Of a stretch of DNA of 47,526 bases, positions 17,339-26,046 are shown one piece after another (the stretch's first letter is position 1; each line of letters starts with the position of its first letter). The position numbers and the translations under genes are program-made. The notes beneath the pieces are model-generated. The model did not search any database. It was given only the letters and a program-made list of their open reading frames with translations, and had not been told where the DNA came from. The DNA is from Roseiflexus sp. (GTDB lineage Bacteria; Chloroflexota; Chloroflexia; Chloroflexales; Roseiflexaceae). The DNA lies in NCBI GenBank assembly GCA_017743475.1, contig JAGHYV010000034.1, forward strand, positions 1 through 47,526, in the 5' to 3' direction.

Positions 17339-18985
17339 ATGAACCAGGAGGTCATCGTCACATCGTCAGAAATCTCTCGGACGACGTCCTACTCTGCACG
17401 TGTGTTGCTCAGCACCGTCTTCCTGTGCGGTGTCGGCACGTTGGGCGTCGAGATGATCGCCTCACGCCTGCTTGCCCCCTATTTCGGCACGTCGCAGCCG
17501 GTCTGGGCTGCAATCATCGGTCTGACGCTGGTCTACCTGGCAGTCGGGTACCACTTCGGCGGGCGTCTCGCCGACCGCCGTCCTGATGAGCGGGTCCTGT
17601 ACTGTATTGTTCTGCTATCGGGAGTTGCGACAGCACTGATCCCGCTCCTTGCCGCCCCCATTCTTGGTTTCGCGCAGCGCGCCGTTGCTGAACTCGCAGT
17701 TGGCAGTTTCATCGGCGCGCTGTTTGGCGTGCTGGCGTTGTTCGCTGTGCCGGTCACGTTGCTGGCAATGGTCGGACCATTTGCAGTGCGTTTGCAGTTG
17801 CATCGCGCGGCAGCCGGTGTGCAGGTTGCCGGCGCTGCCGCCGGAACGGTCTCTGCCATCTCGACCATTGGCTCAATCGTGGGGACATTCCTCACCGTTC
17901 TGGTGCTTATTCCCGCAATTGGCACCACAGCCACGACGTATGTCTACGCTGGTTTGTTGACCGTGCTCGGCGCGGTTGGTGTGCGCAACTGGAAGGCGCT
18001 GGCGGCGCTGGCGCTCACAGCAGCGCTCTCAGGGTATGCGCTTTTAAGGCCGGGACCGGTGAAGGAAGCCGGGTGCGCCGGATGCACCCTGATCGCCGAA
18101 TACGAATCGCCCTACAATTATATTCAGGTTGCGACGCGCCGCGACCCGGAGTATGGGCAGCAGGTCGTGCTGCTGCTGAACGAAGGTCTGGCGATCCACT
18201 CGATCTACAATACCGCTTACAATGGCGATCCACTCGATACGCTTACCGGCGGCGGACCATGGGACTATTTTGCGATTGCGCCGTTTGTTGTACCAGGGCG
18301 TGATCCGACGACGGTGCGCAGCCTGGCAATGCTTGGCTCGGCGGCGGGAACGACGCCAGCGCAGTTTCTGGCGATCTATGGACCTGAGACGCGCATCGAT
18401 GCAGTGGAGATCGATCCCAAAATCATCGAAGTGGGACGACGCTTCTTCAACATGCGCGATGCCTCGACCGGTCCGGATCATCCGAATTACCACGTTTACG
18501 CCGAAGACGCACGTTTCTGGCTGGCGACGCGGGGCGGCATCTACGATGTGATCGGCATGGATGCCTATCACCAACCCTACATCCCCTTCCATCTGACGAC
18601 GGTCGAGTTTTTTCAGTTGGTGCGACAACATCTTGCTCCCGATGGCGTGGCAGTCGTCAATGCCGGGCTGGGTCCCAATGGCGACGACCGCCTGAGTCAG
18701 GCGATTGTTGCGACTATGGAGCAGGTTTTTCCTCAGGTTTTCGTGATCGAAACGGCGCGTCTCAGCAATCAGATCATCATTGGCGTGAATCGCAATGTCG
18801 GCGACGGATACGCCAATCTGCTCGATGCGTATGAGCGTATCGAACATCCAGCATTGCGACGCACCCTTGAACGGGTGTATATTCCAACGCGCCAGTCTAC
18901 GGCAACCTTCGCGCCTTTCACCGATGATCGCGCACCGGTTGAGCGTCTGGTCGATCTCCTGATTTTCGATACGTTGATACGTTAG
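17339..18985 (+). CDS. Membrane-fused spermidine-synthase-like protein
   Basis: The 548-residue product has two parts. Residues about 17-235 form seven or eight membrane helices, and the rest is a Rossmann methyltransferase-like domain of the spermidine synthase family with LGSAAGTTPAQFL (glycine loop), IDAVEIDPKIIEVGRRFF (acidic residue for the adenosyl ribose) and VIGMDAYHQPYIPFHLTT. Such fusions usually lack proof of polyamine activity, and the substrate is unknown. The start could instead be ATG 17246, which overlaps the yggT stop; 17339 has a GGAAAG box. The neighbouring deacetylase-like gene, if an acetylpolyamine hydrolase, would be a thematic partner, but that is speculation. Confidence 0.88.
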   Translation: MNQEVIVTSSEISRTTSYSARVLLSTVFLCGVGTLGVEMIASRLLAPYFGTSQPVWAAIIGLTLVYLAVGYHFGGRLADRRPDERVLYCIVLLSGVATALIPLLAAPILGFAQRAVAELAVGSFIGALFGVLALFAVPVTLLAMVGPFAVRLQLHRAAAGVQVAGAAAGTVSAISTIGSIVGTFLTVLVLIPAIGTTATTYVYAGLLTVLGAVGVRNWKALAALALTAALSGYALLRPGPVKEAGCAGCTLIAEYESPYNYIQVATRRDPEYGQQVVLLLNEGLAIHSIYNTAYNGDPLDTLTGGGPWDYFAIAPFVVPGRDPTTVRSLAMLGSAAGTTPAQFLAIYGPETRIDAVEIDPKIIEVGRRFFNMRDASTGPDHPNYHVYAEDARFWLATRGGIYDVIGMDAYHQPYIPFHLTTVEFFQLVRQHLAPDGVAVVNAGLGPNGDDRLSQAIVATMEQVFPQVFVIETARLSNQIIIGVNRNVGDGYANLLDAYERIEHPALRRTLERVYIPTRQSTATFAPFTDDRAPVERLVDLLIFDTLIR

Positions 18986-19074
18986 TCATCTTTCCGTCTC
19001 GATGATGGACGATGGGGTGCGTTTGCGCCCTGCGGGGATTGTTTTGTGCATTGCACCGCCGATGGATGGGTTGC

Positions 19075-20001
19075 ATGTTCATCGTTTCGGCTTTCATAGA
19101 AGTCCTCCTCCCGGTGACGGTGATCGTAGTGTGCGGATATGCGCTGCGACGCCGCTTCGAACTGGATCTCCCATCGCTCAATCGCTTAAGCATGTATGTT
19201 CTTAGTCCTGCATTGATCTTCACCACGATTGTGCGGATCGATGTGACCGGCGACGAGGCAGCGCGCATCATTGCCGCGTCCGTGGCACTGTGTCTGGGAA
19301 TCGGGGTCGTCGGGCTGATTGTCGGTGCGCTTATGCGCCTGGATCGTGGCAGCCTGATGGCATTGCTTCTCTGTGTGATGTTCATGAACTCGGGCAACTA
19401 CGGTTTGCCGACAACGCGCTTTGCGTTTGGTGAAGCCGGTTTTCAGCGCGCACTCCTCTACTTCATCGCGCAGACAATTCTGGCGCAGACGCTGGTAGTG
19501 CCGATCGCCAGCGCCGGACGCGGCGATCTCAGGAGCGCGGTGCGGCAGATGTTTGCCATGCCGCAGATCTATGCGGTCGCAGCGGGTTTGCTGGCACGCT
19601 TCAGCGGCATCGATCTGCCGTATCGCGGAGATGCGCTAGGCAGTGCGTTTCGTGGCGTGGCGCTGATGGCTGATGCCGCATTGCCGCTCTTACTGCTTCT
19701 GCTGGGCATGCAACTGGCAAATGGAACCACGGTGGAAGACGTTCGGTTGACCATGGTGGTTGCCGGGTTGCGGTTGGGGGTTTCACCGCTCATGGCGTAT
19801 GGTCTGGCGCGCGCGCTGGCGCTCGATGACCTGGCGCTGCGGGTGGTGGTGCTCGAAGCCAGTATGCCCACAGCCGTCAATATGGTGCTCTACTCGCTCG
19901 AATTCAACGCCCGTCCGCGCTTCGTTGCAGGGGTGGTGGTCGTCACGACGCTGATGAGCCTGGTGACACTGACGCTGCTGCTGAGCGTGTTGCGTCGATG
20001 A
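19075..20001 (+). CDS. AEC family transporter
   Basis: A ten-helix carrier of the auxin-efflux-carrier/malate-permease family, 308 residues from ATG 19075. The N-terminus (LLPVTVIVVCGYALRRRF) and mid-protein FMNSGNYGLPTTRFAFG, the conserved N-x-G-N-x-G-x-P element, are diagnostic, as is the second-half EASMPTAVN. Substrates in bacteria are usually malate, malonate or similar acids; none can be assigned here. The frame stays open 63 bases upstream, but that stretch is unlike the family. Confidence 0.92.
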   Translation: MFIVSAFIEVLLPVTVIVVCGYALRRRFELDLPSLNRLSMYVLSPALIFTTIVRIDVTGDEAARIIAASVALCLGIGVVGLIVGALMRLDRGSLMALLLCVMFMNSGNYGLPTTRFAFGEAGFQRALLYFIAQTILAQTLVVPIASAGRGDLRSAVRQMFAMPQIYAVAAGLLARFSGIDLPYRGDALGSAFRGVALMADAALPLLLLLLGMQLANGTTVEDVRLTMVVAGLRLGVSPLMAYGLARALALDDLALRVVVLEASMPTAVNMVLYSLEFNARPRFVAGVVVVTTLMSLVTLTLLLSVLRR

Positions 20002-20012
20002 TGGATTGATGA

Positions 20013-20037
20013 CGTTCAACCTTCAACCTTCAACCCT
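20013..20037. repeat. TTCAACC heptad array between convergent genes
   Basis: Three perfect TTCAACC units follow ACG (GTTCAACCTTCAACC, then TTCAACCC). The same heptad fills the hisF-moaDE gap at 1214-1277. It lies between the stops of the AEC transporter and the minus-strand membrane protein; no stem-loop with a T run is visible. Confidence 0.75.
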
Positions 20038-20040
20038 TCT

Positions 20041-21915
20041 CTACTCCCGCACCACCAGATACCCGATGAGGAGAATCAATTGAAAGACAACCGGGATCAA
20101 CCCCCCGCCGATGAGTTGTCCGCCGCGCCATTCGTACAGTGCGCTCCACAACCCTGCCGCCAGCCAGAATGACCACCCGATTGCCCCCAGCCACAGAAGC
20201 GCCGCAAGCGGTTGAGCGCCGACAAGAAGCACAACCAGCGCTGTCAGCATGAGGAACAGGCGTGGTTGCTGAACCCGTGGATAGAGGTATAGCGGACGCG
20301 CTCCCTCCTCACCGCCGCCGCTCATCTCGTCGAGCGCAGCTGTGGCCAGTGATACCAGGGGCCACTCGAGGAGCGCCAGGAGGGTCATAATGAGTGAAGC
20401 GACAATCAGGCGTCCATCCGGGGGAATATGCTGAACGAGTGAGCGATCGGCGAGCAACATTAGCGCAGGAAATACTGCGATTCCGAGCGCAGCTGGCAGC
20501 GTTTGCAACAGTCGTCCGACGACGATCTGCTGAGTGGTGGGGTCGGCGCGACTCTCCTCGACAAGGCGAGTGGCGGCTGCAGTCGACTGAACGCTCAGCA
20601 GCAGGAGATCTGATCGCGCATCACTCTGGAACGGAGGCGCCTGTGTATCGCCGGTTTCCCCGTGATGCCGCATAACCTCCAGCACAATGCGCTGGAGTAA
20701 CGCATCGGCGTTGCTGATAGCTGTGGTGATCAGGATGCCAGGGGAGAGCGAACCATCGTAGAGAAAACTCACGATTCGTGCATCGACTGGCAATCCACCT
20801 GTAACCTGTATCAGCACGACCTGGCTGTTTTCGGAGAATTCGGTCACCTTCATGACGCGCAGACATGACCATGGGAGCGTGTATGTGCGCCACAGGCGAC
20901 GGATAGTCAATCCCTCGCGGTGCGCCTCAAGCGCTGGCAAAAGATGGTACACAACCGATGCGACGCCGAGCAGGAAGAGCAGGACGATGTGCGCTTCGAC
21001 TAGCAGCCACCATGGCGCTGGAAGAAGTCGCAGGTCAAGTTGATTGAAGACTGGCAATCGACGTAAGGCAGGAAATGTCATCGCCAGATAGGTCATGATC
21101 AGTGTCAGATACCGCAGGATCGCAACTGCTGCAACGAACGCTGCCGTCCCCGTCAGGGTGGCGCGAATGCGTCGCGGATACTCGCCGGTTACAACATCGC
21201 CAGAGATGGCAACCGCAGGCGGTGCATCATCGCGCCGGGACGAGCGTTGCGCAAAAAATGACAACGGGCTGAGCAACAGGCGGAACAACGGTGAACTTGC
21301 CCCCTCCTGCAACTCGACCTGTCGTCCGGTCGCCATGGTGCGCGCTGCACGGTCAGCTTCGCTGAGGAGCGTCTTGACCAGGTCATCGAACTCACTGATC
21401 TGTGATGTGATCAGAAACGCGGGGCGGAAACCCAGGCGATAGATGAAGCTGTACCAGCGATGCCATCCGGTCAGCCAGCCACGGTCGGTTTCGACCAGCA
21501 ACACATAGCGATCACCGGCTTCGGTGACTTTGATAGTGCGGATATTTTCCCAGGGCACGGGCAGCCAGTCGTTGACAAATGCCACCAGCATGCCGCGTGC
21601 GCTGGTGCGCACCATCGGCAGACTGTTGCGCAGCAGAAGCGCCGCCAGCAACGCCAGCGCCAGCCAGAGCAGTGCGGGCAAGAGGTCCGCCGGTGTGTTC
21701 GGCGCTGGCGGATCGGCAGTGTTGATCGCCTGCACGAGATCGTCGAGCCAGGGAAGTTGAGCGAACAGCGTCGTATCGACTGAATAGATCGACCAGAGCA
21801 GGCGCAGCACATCACGCCCCAGACGCACCAGCGCCAGGGTGACAGCAACCGCCGACAGGAGTTCTATGGCAACGATCAAACGGAGGGGGTAGCGATGAAC
21901 TTTTTCGATATTCAC
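20041..21915 (-). CDS. Polytopic membrane protein with a duplicated PH-like soluble module
   Basis: The 624-residue product begins GTGAATATCGAA at 21915; the GTGA overlaps the xseB stop, which fixes the start. About ten membrane helices are interrupted by two similar soluble segments: VPWENIRTIKVTEAGDRYVL...FRPAFLITSQISEFDDLVKTLL and LPWSCLRVMKVTEFSENSQVV...SPGILITTAISNADALLQRIV. Each resembles a bacterial PH (bPH2-like) module beside a pair of helices, so the protein seems to be an internal duplication. Function is unknown. Overlap with xseB suggests it is translated with exonuclease VII, although no functional tie is known. Confidence 0.82.
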   Translation of the reverse strand: MNIEKVHRYPLRLIVAIELLSAVAVTLALVRLGRDVLRLLWSIYSVDTTLFAQLPWLDDLVQAINTADPPAPNTPADLLPALLWLALALLAALLLRNSLPMVRTSARGMLVAFVNDWLPVPWENIRTIKVTEAGDRYVLLVETDRGWLTGWHRWYSFIYRLGFRPAFLITSQISEFDDLVKTLLSEADRAARTMATGRQVELQEGASSPLFRLLLSPLSFFAQRSSRRDDAPPAVAISGDVVTGEYPRRIRATLTGTAAFVAAVAILRYLTLIMTYLAMTFPALRRLPVFNQLDLRLLPAPWWLLVEAHIVLLFLLGVASVVYHLLPALEAHREGLTIRRLWRTYTLPWSCLRVMKVTEFSENSQVVLIQVTGGLPVDARIVSFLYDGSLSPGILITTAISNADALLQRIVLEVMRHHGETGDTQAPPFQSDARSDLLLLSVQSTAAATRLVEESRADPTTQQIVVGRLLQTLPAALGIAVFPALMLLADRSLVQHIPPDGRLIVASLIMTLLALLEWPLVSLATAALDEMSGGGEEGARPLYLYPRVQQPRLFLMLTALVVLLVGAQPLAALLWLGAIGWSFWLAAGLWSALYEWRGGQLIGGGLIPVVFQLILLIGYLVVRE

Positions 21916-22145
21916 ACGTCCGCCTCCGCAGCGGCAGGCGACTGATCTCCCATCAGATTGCGCACACGCAGCGCTGCCTGATCGAGCAGACGTTGACACG
22001 CTTCGGCAGTTGCGACGCCTTCTTCGTAGAGCGCCAGCGCCCGTGCGAGCGGGAGATCGCCGGTCTCAAGCTGCTCGACAATCTGTTGCAGACGGATGTA
22101 CAGAGTCTCGTATTCTTCACCTGGAACAGGTTCGTTTGCGGACAT
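21912..22145 (-). CDS. xseB: Exodeoxyribonuclease VII small subunit XseB
   Basis: This is the small subunit of the single-strand-specific exonuclease VII. Its 77 residues contain the family signature, YETLYIRLQQIVEQLETGDLPL followed by LALYEEGVATAEACQRLLDQA, in two helices. Its stop overlaps the next gene by four bases and it lies 84 bp downstream of xseA on the same strand. Confidence 0.93.
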   Translation of the reverse strand: MSANEPVPGEEYETLYIRLQQIVEQLETGDLPLARALALYEEGVATAEACQRLLDQAALRVRNLMGDQSPAAAEADV

Positions 22146-22229
22146 AGCGTTTGATTCGGGATTATCAGGCGATTCTATCTCTACATGAACGATGAGCAGA
22201 ACAGGAATTGCATACAGGCGAGAGATGTA

Positions 22230-23411
22230 CTATTTGACACGGGCGCGGAAACTGCCACGGCGCACTGTGACCTCGATGCAATCATCAGGTGCAACCAGAG
22301 ACGCATCGGTGATCAACGCTCCGGTTGTTGATTGCACCACAGCATAGCCACGGTCAAGCGTCGCCAGGGGGCTGAGCGCCTGGAGGCGACCGCGCACGCC
22401 ATCAAGATGGGCGTGCGCCAGCGCGATACGTCGTTCGAGCATGATGGTTGCGCGGCGGATCAGGTCATCGATATACTGGCGGTCGCGTCGGATTCGGCGT
22501 TCAGGCGAACAGAGAGCCAGGCGCCTGTTCAGATGGGATACTTCATCGCGTGCACCGGTCAATCGCTGCGTCATCGCCGCGTCCAGGCGGTTGCGCAACT
22601 GGCGAATATCGTCGATTAGTTCAGTCATATCAGGAGACACCAGTTCGGCTGCTGCGGAGGGGGTTGGTGCGCGTACATCGGCGACAAAATCAATAAGCGT
22701 GGTATCGGTTTCGTGCCCAACACCGCTGACGACCGGCACTGGACTGGCAAACACAGCGCGCGCCAGCCGCTCGTCGTTGAATGTCCAGAGATCTTCGGCG
22801 GCGCCGCCACCGCGCGCCACAATGATAACATCGACATCAGTCTCATAGAGCGCATAGAGCGCCTCAATAATTGTATCGACAGCGCCAGCGCCCTGCACCT
22901 GGCAGGGCGCGAAGATCACTTCAGCGAGCGGATAGCGACGACGCAGAATGTTGAGCATATCCTGAAGCGCCGCGCCCGTCGGTGATGTGACAATACCGAT
23001 CCGGCGCGGCAGCGACGGTAATGGGCGTTTCCGCGATTGATCGAACAGACCTTCTGCAGCAAGACGCTCCTTCAGGCGTTCGAACTGCGCCTGGAGCACG
23101 CCGATGCCTGCCGGTCGCAACGTATCGACATACAGTTGCACCTGACCACGCACCTCATAGAATGCCACCCGCCCATGGGCAAGCACAGCATCACCGTTAG
23201 CAGGCAGCGTCGCCATACGTGCCGCGACCGACTTCCACATCACTGCCCCGATCTGCGCATCGCCCTCTTTCAACGTGAAGTAACAATGACCGGAAAAGTG
23301 ACGATTAAAACTCGAAACTTCCCCCTCAACCCACACATCGTTTAACAGATCGTCAGCGTCGAGCAAGTCGCGCAGGTACGTGTTGAGTTGCGAGACAGTC
23401 AAAAACCGCAT
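22230..23411 (-). CDS. xseA: Exodeoxyribonuclease VII large subunit XseA
   Basis: This is the catalytic subunit, 393 residues. An N-terminal OB fold (VWVEGEVSSFNRHFSGHCYFTLK) is followed by the nuclease core with GIVTSPTGAALQDMLNILRRR, VIIVARGGGAAEDLW, SGVGHETDTTLIDFVAD and RAPTPSAAAEL, then a shortened helical C-terminal part. The ATG at 23411 is well supported by the conserved start. With XseB it degrades single-stranded DNA ends in mismatch repair and recombination. Confidence 0.96.
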   Translation of the reverse strand: MRFLTVSQLNTYLRDLLDADDLLNDVWVEGEVSSFNRHFSGHCYFTLKEGDAQIGAVMWKSVAARMATLPANGDAVLAHGRVAFYEVRGQVQLYVDTLRPAGIGVLQAQFERLKERLAAEGLFDQSRKRPLPSLPRRIGIVTSPTGAALQDMLNILRRRYPLAEVIFAPCQVQGAGAVDTIIEALYALYETDVDVIIVARGGGAAEDLWTFNDERLARAVFASPVPVVSGVGHETDTTLIDFVADVRAPTPSAAAELVSPDMTELIDDIRQLRNRLDAAMTQRLTGARDEVSHLNRRLALCSPERRIRRDRQYIDDLIRRATIMLERRIALAHAHLDGVRGRLQALSPLATLDRGYAVVQSTTGALITDASLVAPDDCIEVTVRRGSFRARVK

Positions 23412-23466
23412 GGCAATAAACTGACGGGCGTTCCTCGTCGACGTGTGTTGAGGGATAGCACGTTCG

Positions 23467-24015
23467 TTACAGCGGCTCGATAACCATTAATGGCTGCCCA
23501 TACTCCACTGGTTGCGCGTTCTGAACCAGAATACGTACGACCCGACCAGCAAACTCGCTCTCGATCTCGTTCATCATCTTCATCGCCTCGATAATGCCGA
23601 CCCGATCACCGACATTAATGATGTCGCCTTCCTGCACGTAGGGCGGATCCTTCGGTGACGGTGCAGCATAGAATGTTCCGACCATTGGCGCGGCAATGAT
23701 TTTGCCTGGTGGGAGAGCGTCCGGCTCTGGTGCGGGTGTTACTGGCGGCGGCGTCTGCACCGGCGCCTGAACAATACCGATCGGCGGCGCCGAAGATTGC
23801 ACGTTTGCGGCAATCGATGGTGTAACGAACATCGGCGCTGGCGTATGGGGATGCAGCGATGGACCTCGCTTGATATGCAGGCGTGTCGTGCCGCGCTCAA
23901 TCGAGATCTCATTCACATCCGTGTTGCTGATCATGCGCAGTAGTTCGCGCACTGCGCTCAAGCCGAACTCGTCCTCGATCGACTGCACAGTGTGATCGCG
24001 CTCACCTTCGCTCAT
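23467..24015 (-). CDS. accB: Biotin carboxyl carrier protein of acetyl-CoA carboxylase (AccB)
   Basis: AccB carries the biotin carboxylated by AccC for malonyl-CoA synthesis. It has an N-terminal helical region, a Pro/Ala-rich linker (about residues 65-105) and a C-terminal biotinyl domain with APMVGTFYAAPSPKDPPYV, the biotinylated Lys in IEAMKMMNEI, and a closing GQPLMVIEP. I chose ATG 24015 (182 residues), where AGGAAGTGAG lies upstream; the frame also allows GTG 24063. accC is not adjacent. In Roseiflexus-type phototrophs the same carrier could serve the 3-hydroxypropionate cycle (established for the group, not shown here). Confidence 0.92.
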   Translation of the reverse strand: MSEGERDHTVQSIEDEFGLSAVRELLRMISNTDVNEISIERGTTRLHIKRGPSLHPHTPAPMFVTPSIAANVQSSAPPIGIVQAPVQTPPPVTPAPEPDALPPGKIIAAPMVGTFYAAPSPKDPPYVQEGDIINVGDRVGIIEAMKMMNEIESEFAGRVVRILVQNAQPVEYGQPLMVIEPL

Positions 24016-24205
24016 AGTGCTGCTCACTTCCTGCTCTGGCGGTGCATATGAGAGACTTTTCACAACGCATTATAACATGCAGCGGTACGATGGAATGCAC
24101 GCATCATCTCTCCGGGTTTTGCGGTACACTCATGATGAGGGTGCACACAGAATGGCAGGCGCCAATTGTCAAAAGAACTTTTTTCATCGATGACTTTGCT
24201 GCAAA

Positions 24206-24345
24206 AACGAACCGCTGAGACGCCGAGGGCGCAGAGAATCCAAAAACGAATCGTGACGGATCGTGGTGAAGCGTGTGGGGGCATGACGCGCTATGGAATC
24301 CGTCTCTGCGAACACTGCGCCTCTGCGGTGACATCCCCTTTTTGT
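24206..24345. repeat. Imperfect inverted-repeat element in the accB upstream region
   Basis: The stretch of about 317 bp between accB and the SIS gene has no gene. It carries two arms: 24210-24240 (ACCGCTGAGACGCCGAGGGC, then GCAGAGAATC) and 24296-24330 (GAATCCGTCTCTGCG, then CACTGCGCCTCTGCGGTG). The second is roughly the reverse complement of the first. Between them AAAAACGAA and CGTGACGGATCGTGG occur. It resembles a small dispersed palindromic element rather than a promoter. Confidence 0.6.
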
Positions 24346-24380
24346 AGTGGATTCAACGATCTATCCGGGGAGGACAGTTC

Positions 24381-24947
24381 ATGATTGTCGACAAGTATCT
24401 TGCTTCGCTGGCTGAAACGCTTGCAGCCGTTCCCCGTGAGCCGCTGCGCGCGATCGAAGAGACATTGTGGCAGACGTATCTCCGCGACGGGACGATTATT
24501 ATCTGTGGGAACGGCGGCAGTGCCGCCACTGCGTCGCATTTTGCATGCGACCTAGCGAAGTGGACGATTTCCGACGGGCGCCGCCGTCTGCGCGCGCTTG
24601 CGCTGACCGACAATGTGCCATTGATGACGGCATGGTCGAACGACACAGCGTATGAGCGCGTGTTTGTTGAGCAGGTCATGTCGCTCTACCGTTCTGGCGA
24701 TACGCTGGTAGCCATTTCAGGGAGCGGCAATTCACCGAATGTGCTACGCGCGGTTGAATGGATGGCGTCGCAAGGCGCCGCAACGATTGGACTGACCGGC
24801 TTCGACGGTGGGAAGCTGGCAACGCTGGCGCAGATTGCGGTCGTTGTTCCCAGCCATTTTATGCCCGAAGTTGAAGATGTGCACATCGCTATTTGCCACA
24901 GCCTGGCAGTGGCATTGGGTGAGCGGATTGGCGCCGAATGTCTATGA
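24381..24947 (+). CDS. SIS-domain phosphosugar isomerase (GmhA-like)
   Basis: A sugar isomerase domain protein of 188 residues resembling sedoheptulose-7-phosphate isomerase. The loop IICGNGGSAATASHFACDL and the second phosphate loop VAISGSGNSPNVLRA are diagnostic, as is the C-terminal VEDVHIAICHSLAV helix. GmhA makes glycero-manno-heptose 7-phosphate in lipopolysaccharide heptose synthesis. Since this group lacks a typical LPS outer membrane, the product may instead serve other glycans. GGGGAGGAC lies before the ATG. It overlaps the ROK kinase start (ATGA), so the pair forms a sugar-phosphate module. Confidence 0.85.
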   Translation: MIVDKYLASLAETLAAVPREPLRAIEETLWQTYLRDGTIIICGNGGSAATASHFACDLAKWTISDGRRRLRALALTDNVPLMTAWSNDTAYERVFVEQVMSLYRSGDTLVAISGSGNSPNVLRAVEWMASQGAATIGLTGFDGGKLATLAQIAVVVPSHFMPEVEDVHIAICHSLAVALGERIGAECL

Positions 24948-25882
24948 CACTCGTCCTTGGTCTCGATTTTGGTGGCACGAAACTTGCCGCCGGGCTGGTT
25001 GATCTTCAACAAGGCAGCGTGCTGGCGCGCCGCTCGATGGCAACGCCGGTGTCCGGCGGCGCGTCTGCCAGTCTCCAGGCAATGCTGGCGCAGGCGCAGG
25101 CGTTGATCGCAGTTGCGCCTGCGCCTGTGCAGGGCGTCGGTATCAGTTTTGGCGGACCGGTTGCGGCGGATGGGCGCACCGTGCGTCTCTCGATGCACGT
25201 TGCCGGATGGGATCAGGTCCCGCTGGCGACGCATGTCGAGGAAGCGCTTCAGCTGCCTGCTATCGTTGCCAATGATGGTGATGCGGCAGCGCTGGCGGAG
25301 TACCATTTCGGCGCCGGACGGGGCGTGCGCAATCTGCTGTATCTGACCGTCAGCACCGGTATTGGCGGCGGCATAATCATCGACGGGCGCCTGCATCGTG
25401 GCGAACGCGCCTGGGCAGGCGAGGCGGGGCATCAGGTGCTGAAGCCCGACGGTCCACCCTGCCCGTGTGGGCGCAACGGCTGTCTGGAGGCGCTAGCGTC
25501 GGGATTGTCGATCGCACGCGAGGCACGGTTGCGGTTGCGGGGACCCGATGGCGCAACCAGCGCGCTGGCTACCATTCCGCCCCACAAGTTGACCGCGCAG
25601 CACGTTGCAGAAGCGGCGGCGGCCGGCGATGCTCTAGCGCGCGCAGTGTGGAACGAGGCGATGGGATGGTTGGGAATCGGCATTGCTTCAGCCGCGAACC
25701 TGCTCAATCCCGGGCGTGTCGTGCTTGGCGGCGGGTTGACCCGCGCTGGTGCGCTCCTGTTCGACCCCGTGCGCCACGTGGTTGCGCAGCGCGTGATGGA
25801 TCCAGAAGTAAGCGTTGTACCTGCCGCGCTTGGCGATGATGTCGGCATCCTGGGGGGTGCGGCGCTGCTGCGCGAACCTTGA
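24944..25882 (+). CDS. ROK family sugar kinase
   Basis: An actin-fold sugar kinase of 312 residues, starting MTLVLGLDFGGTKLAAG. The phosphate-1 loop DFGGTK, the catalytic Asp in VANDGDAAALAEY, the TVSTGIGGGIIIDG loop and the zinc-binding ROK signature GEAGH plus CPCGRNGCLEAL are all present. There is no DNA-binding domain, so it is an enzyme rather than a NagC-type repressor; glucose is the commonest substrate for such proteins. ATG 24944 shares ATGA with the upstream stop; ATG 24938 is an alternative. Its stop codon lies within the tRNA promoter. Confidence 0.92.
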   Translation: MTLVLGLDFGGTKLAAGLVDLQQGSVLARRSMATPVSGGASASLQAMLAQAQALIAVAPAPVQGVGISFGGPVAADGRTVRLSMHVAGWDQVPLATHVEEALQLPAIVANDGDAAALAEYHFGAGRGVRNLLYLTVSTGIGGGIIIDGRLHRGERAWAGEAGHQVLKPDGPPCPCGRNGCLEALASGLSIAREARLRLRGPDGATSALATIPPHKLTAQHVAEAAAAGDALARAVWNEAMGWLGIGIASAANLLNPGRVVLGGGLTRAGALLFDPVRHVVAQRVMDPEVSVVPAALGDDVGILGGAALLREP

Positions 25883-25907
25883 CAGCGCCCGGCGTGGGTG
25901 CTAGAAT
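25879..25907 (+). promoter_or_regulatory. Consensus sigma-70 promoter of the tRNA-Arg gene
   Basis: TTGACA (25879-25884), 17-base spacer, TAGAAT (25902-25907), 12 bases before the mature tRNA 5' end. The -35 box overlaps the stop codon of the ROK kinase gene. Confidence 0.85.
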
Positions 25908-25919
25908 GCGAGTGGTGAT

Positions 25920-25996
25920 GGCCCCGTAGCTCAATTGGATAGAGCGGCAGCCTCCGGAGCTGCAGGCTACTGGTTCGAGCCCAGTCGGGGTCACCA
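25920..25996 (+). tRNA. tRNA-Arg (anticodon CCG)
   Basis: A 77-nt cloverleaf with CCA encoded. Acceptor GGCCCCG pairs with CGGGGTC (one G-U), D arm GCTC/GAGC, anticodon stem GCAGC/GCTGC around loop CTCCGGA, so the anticodon is CCG reading CGG (Arg). The T arm is ACTGG-TTCGAGC-CCAGT, the discriminator is A73, and then CCA. Confidence 0.97.
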
Positions 25997-26046
25997 ACAA
26001 CACGTTCAGCCCCGCTTCAGCAATCTTCAGGAATCTTCGGATCTCT

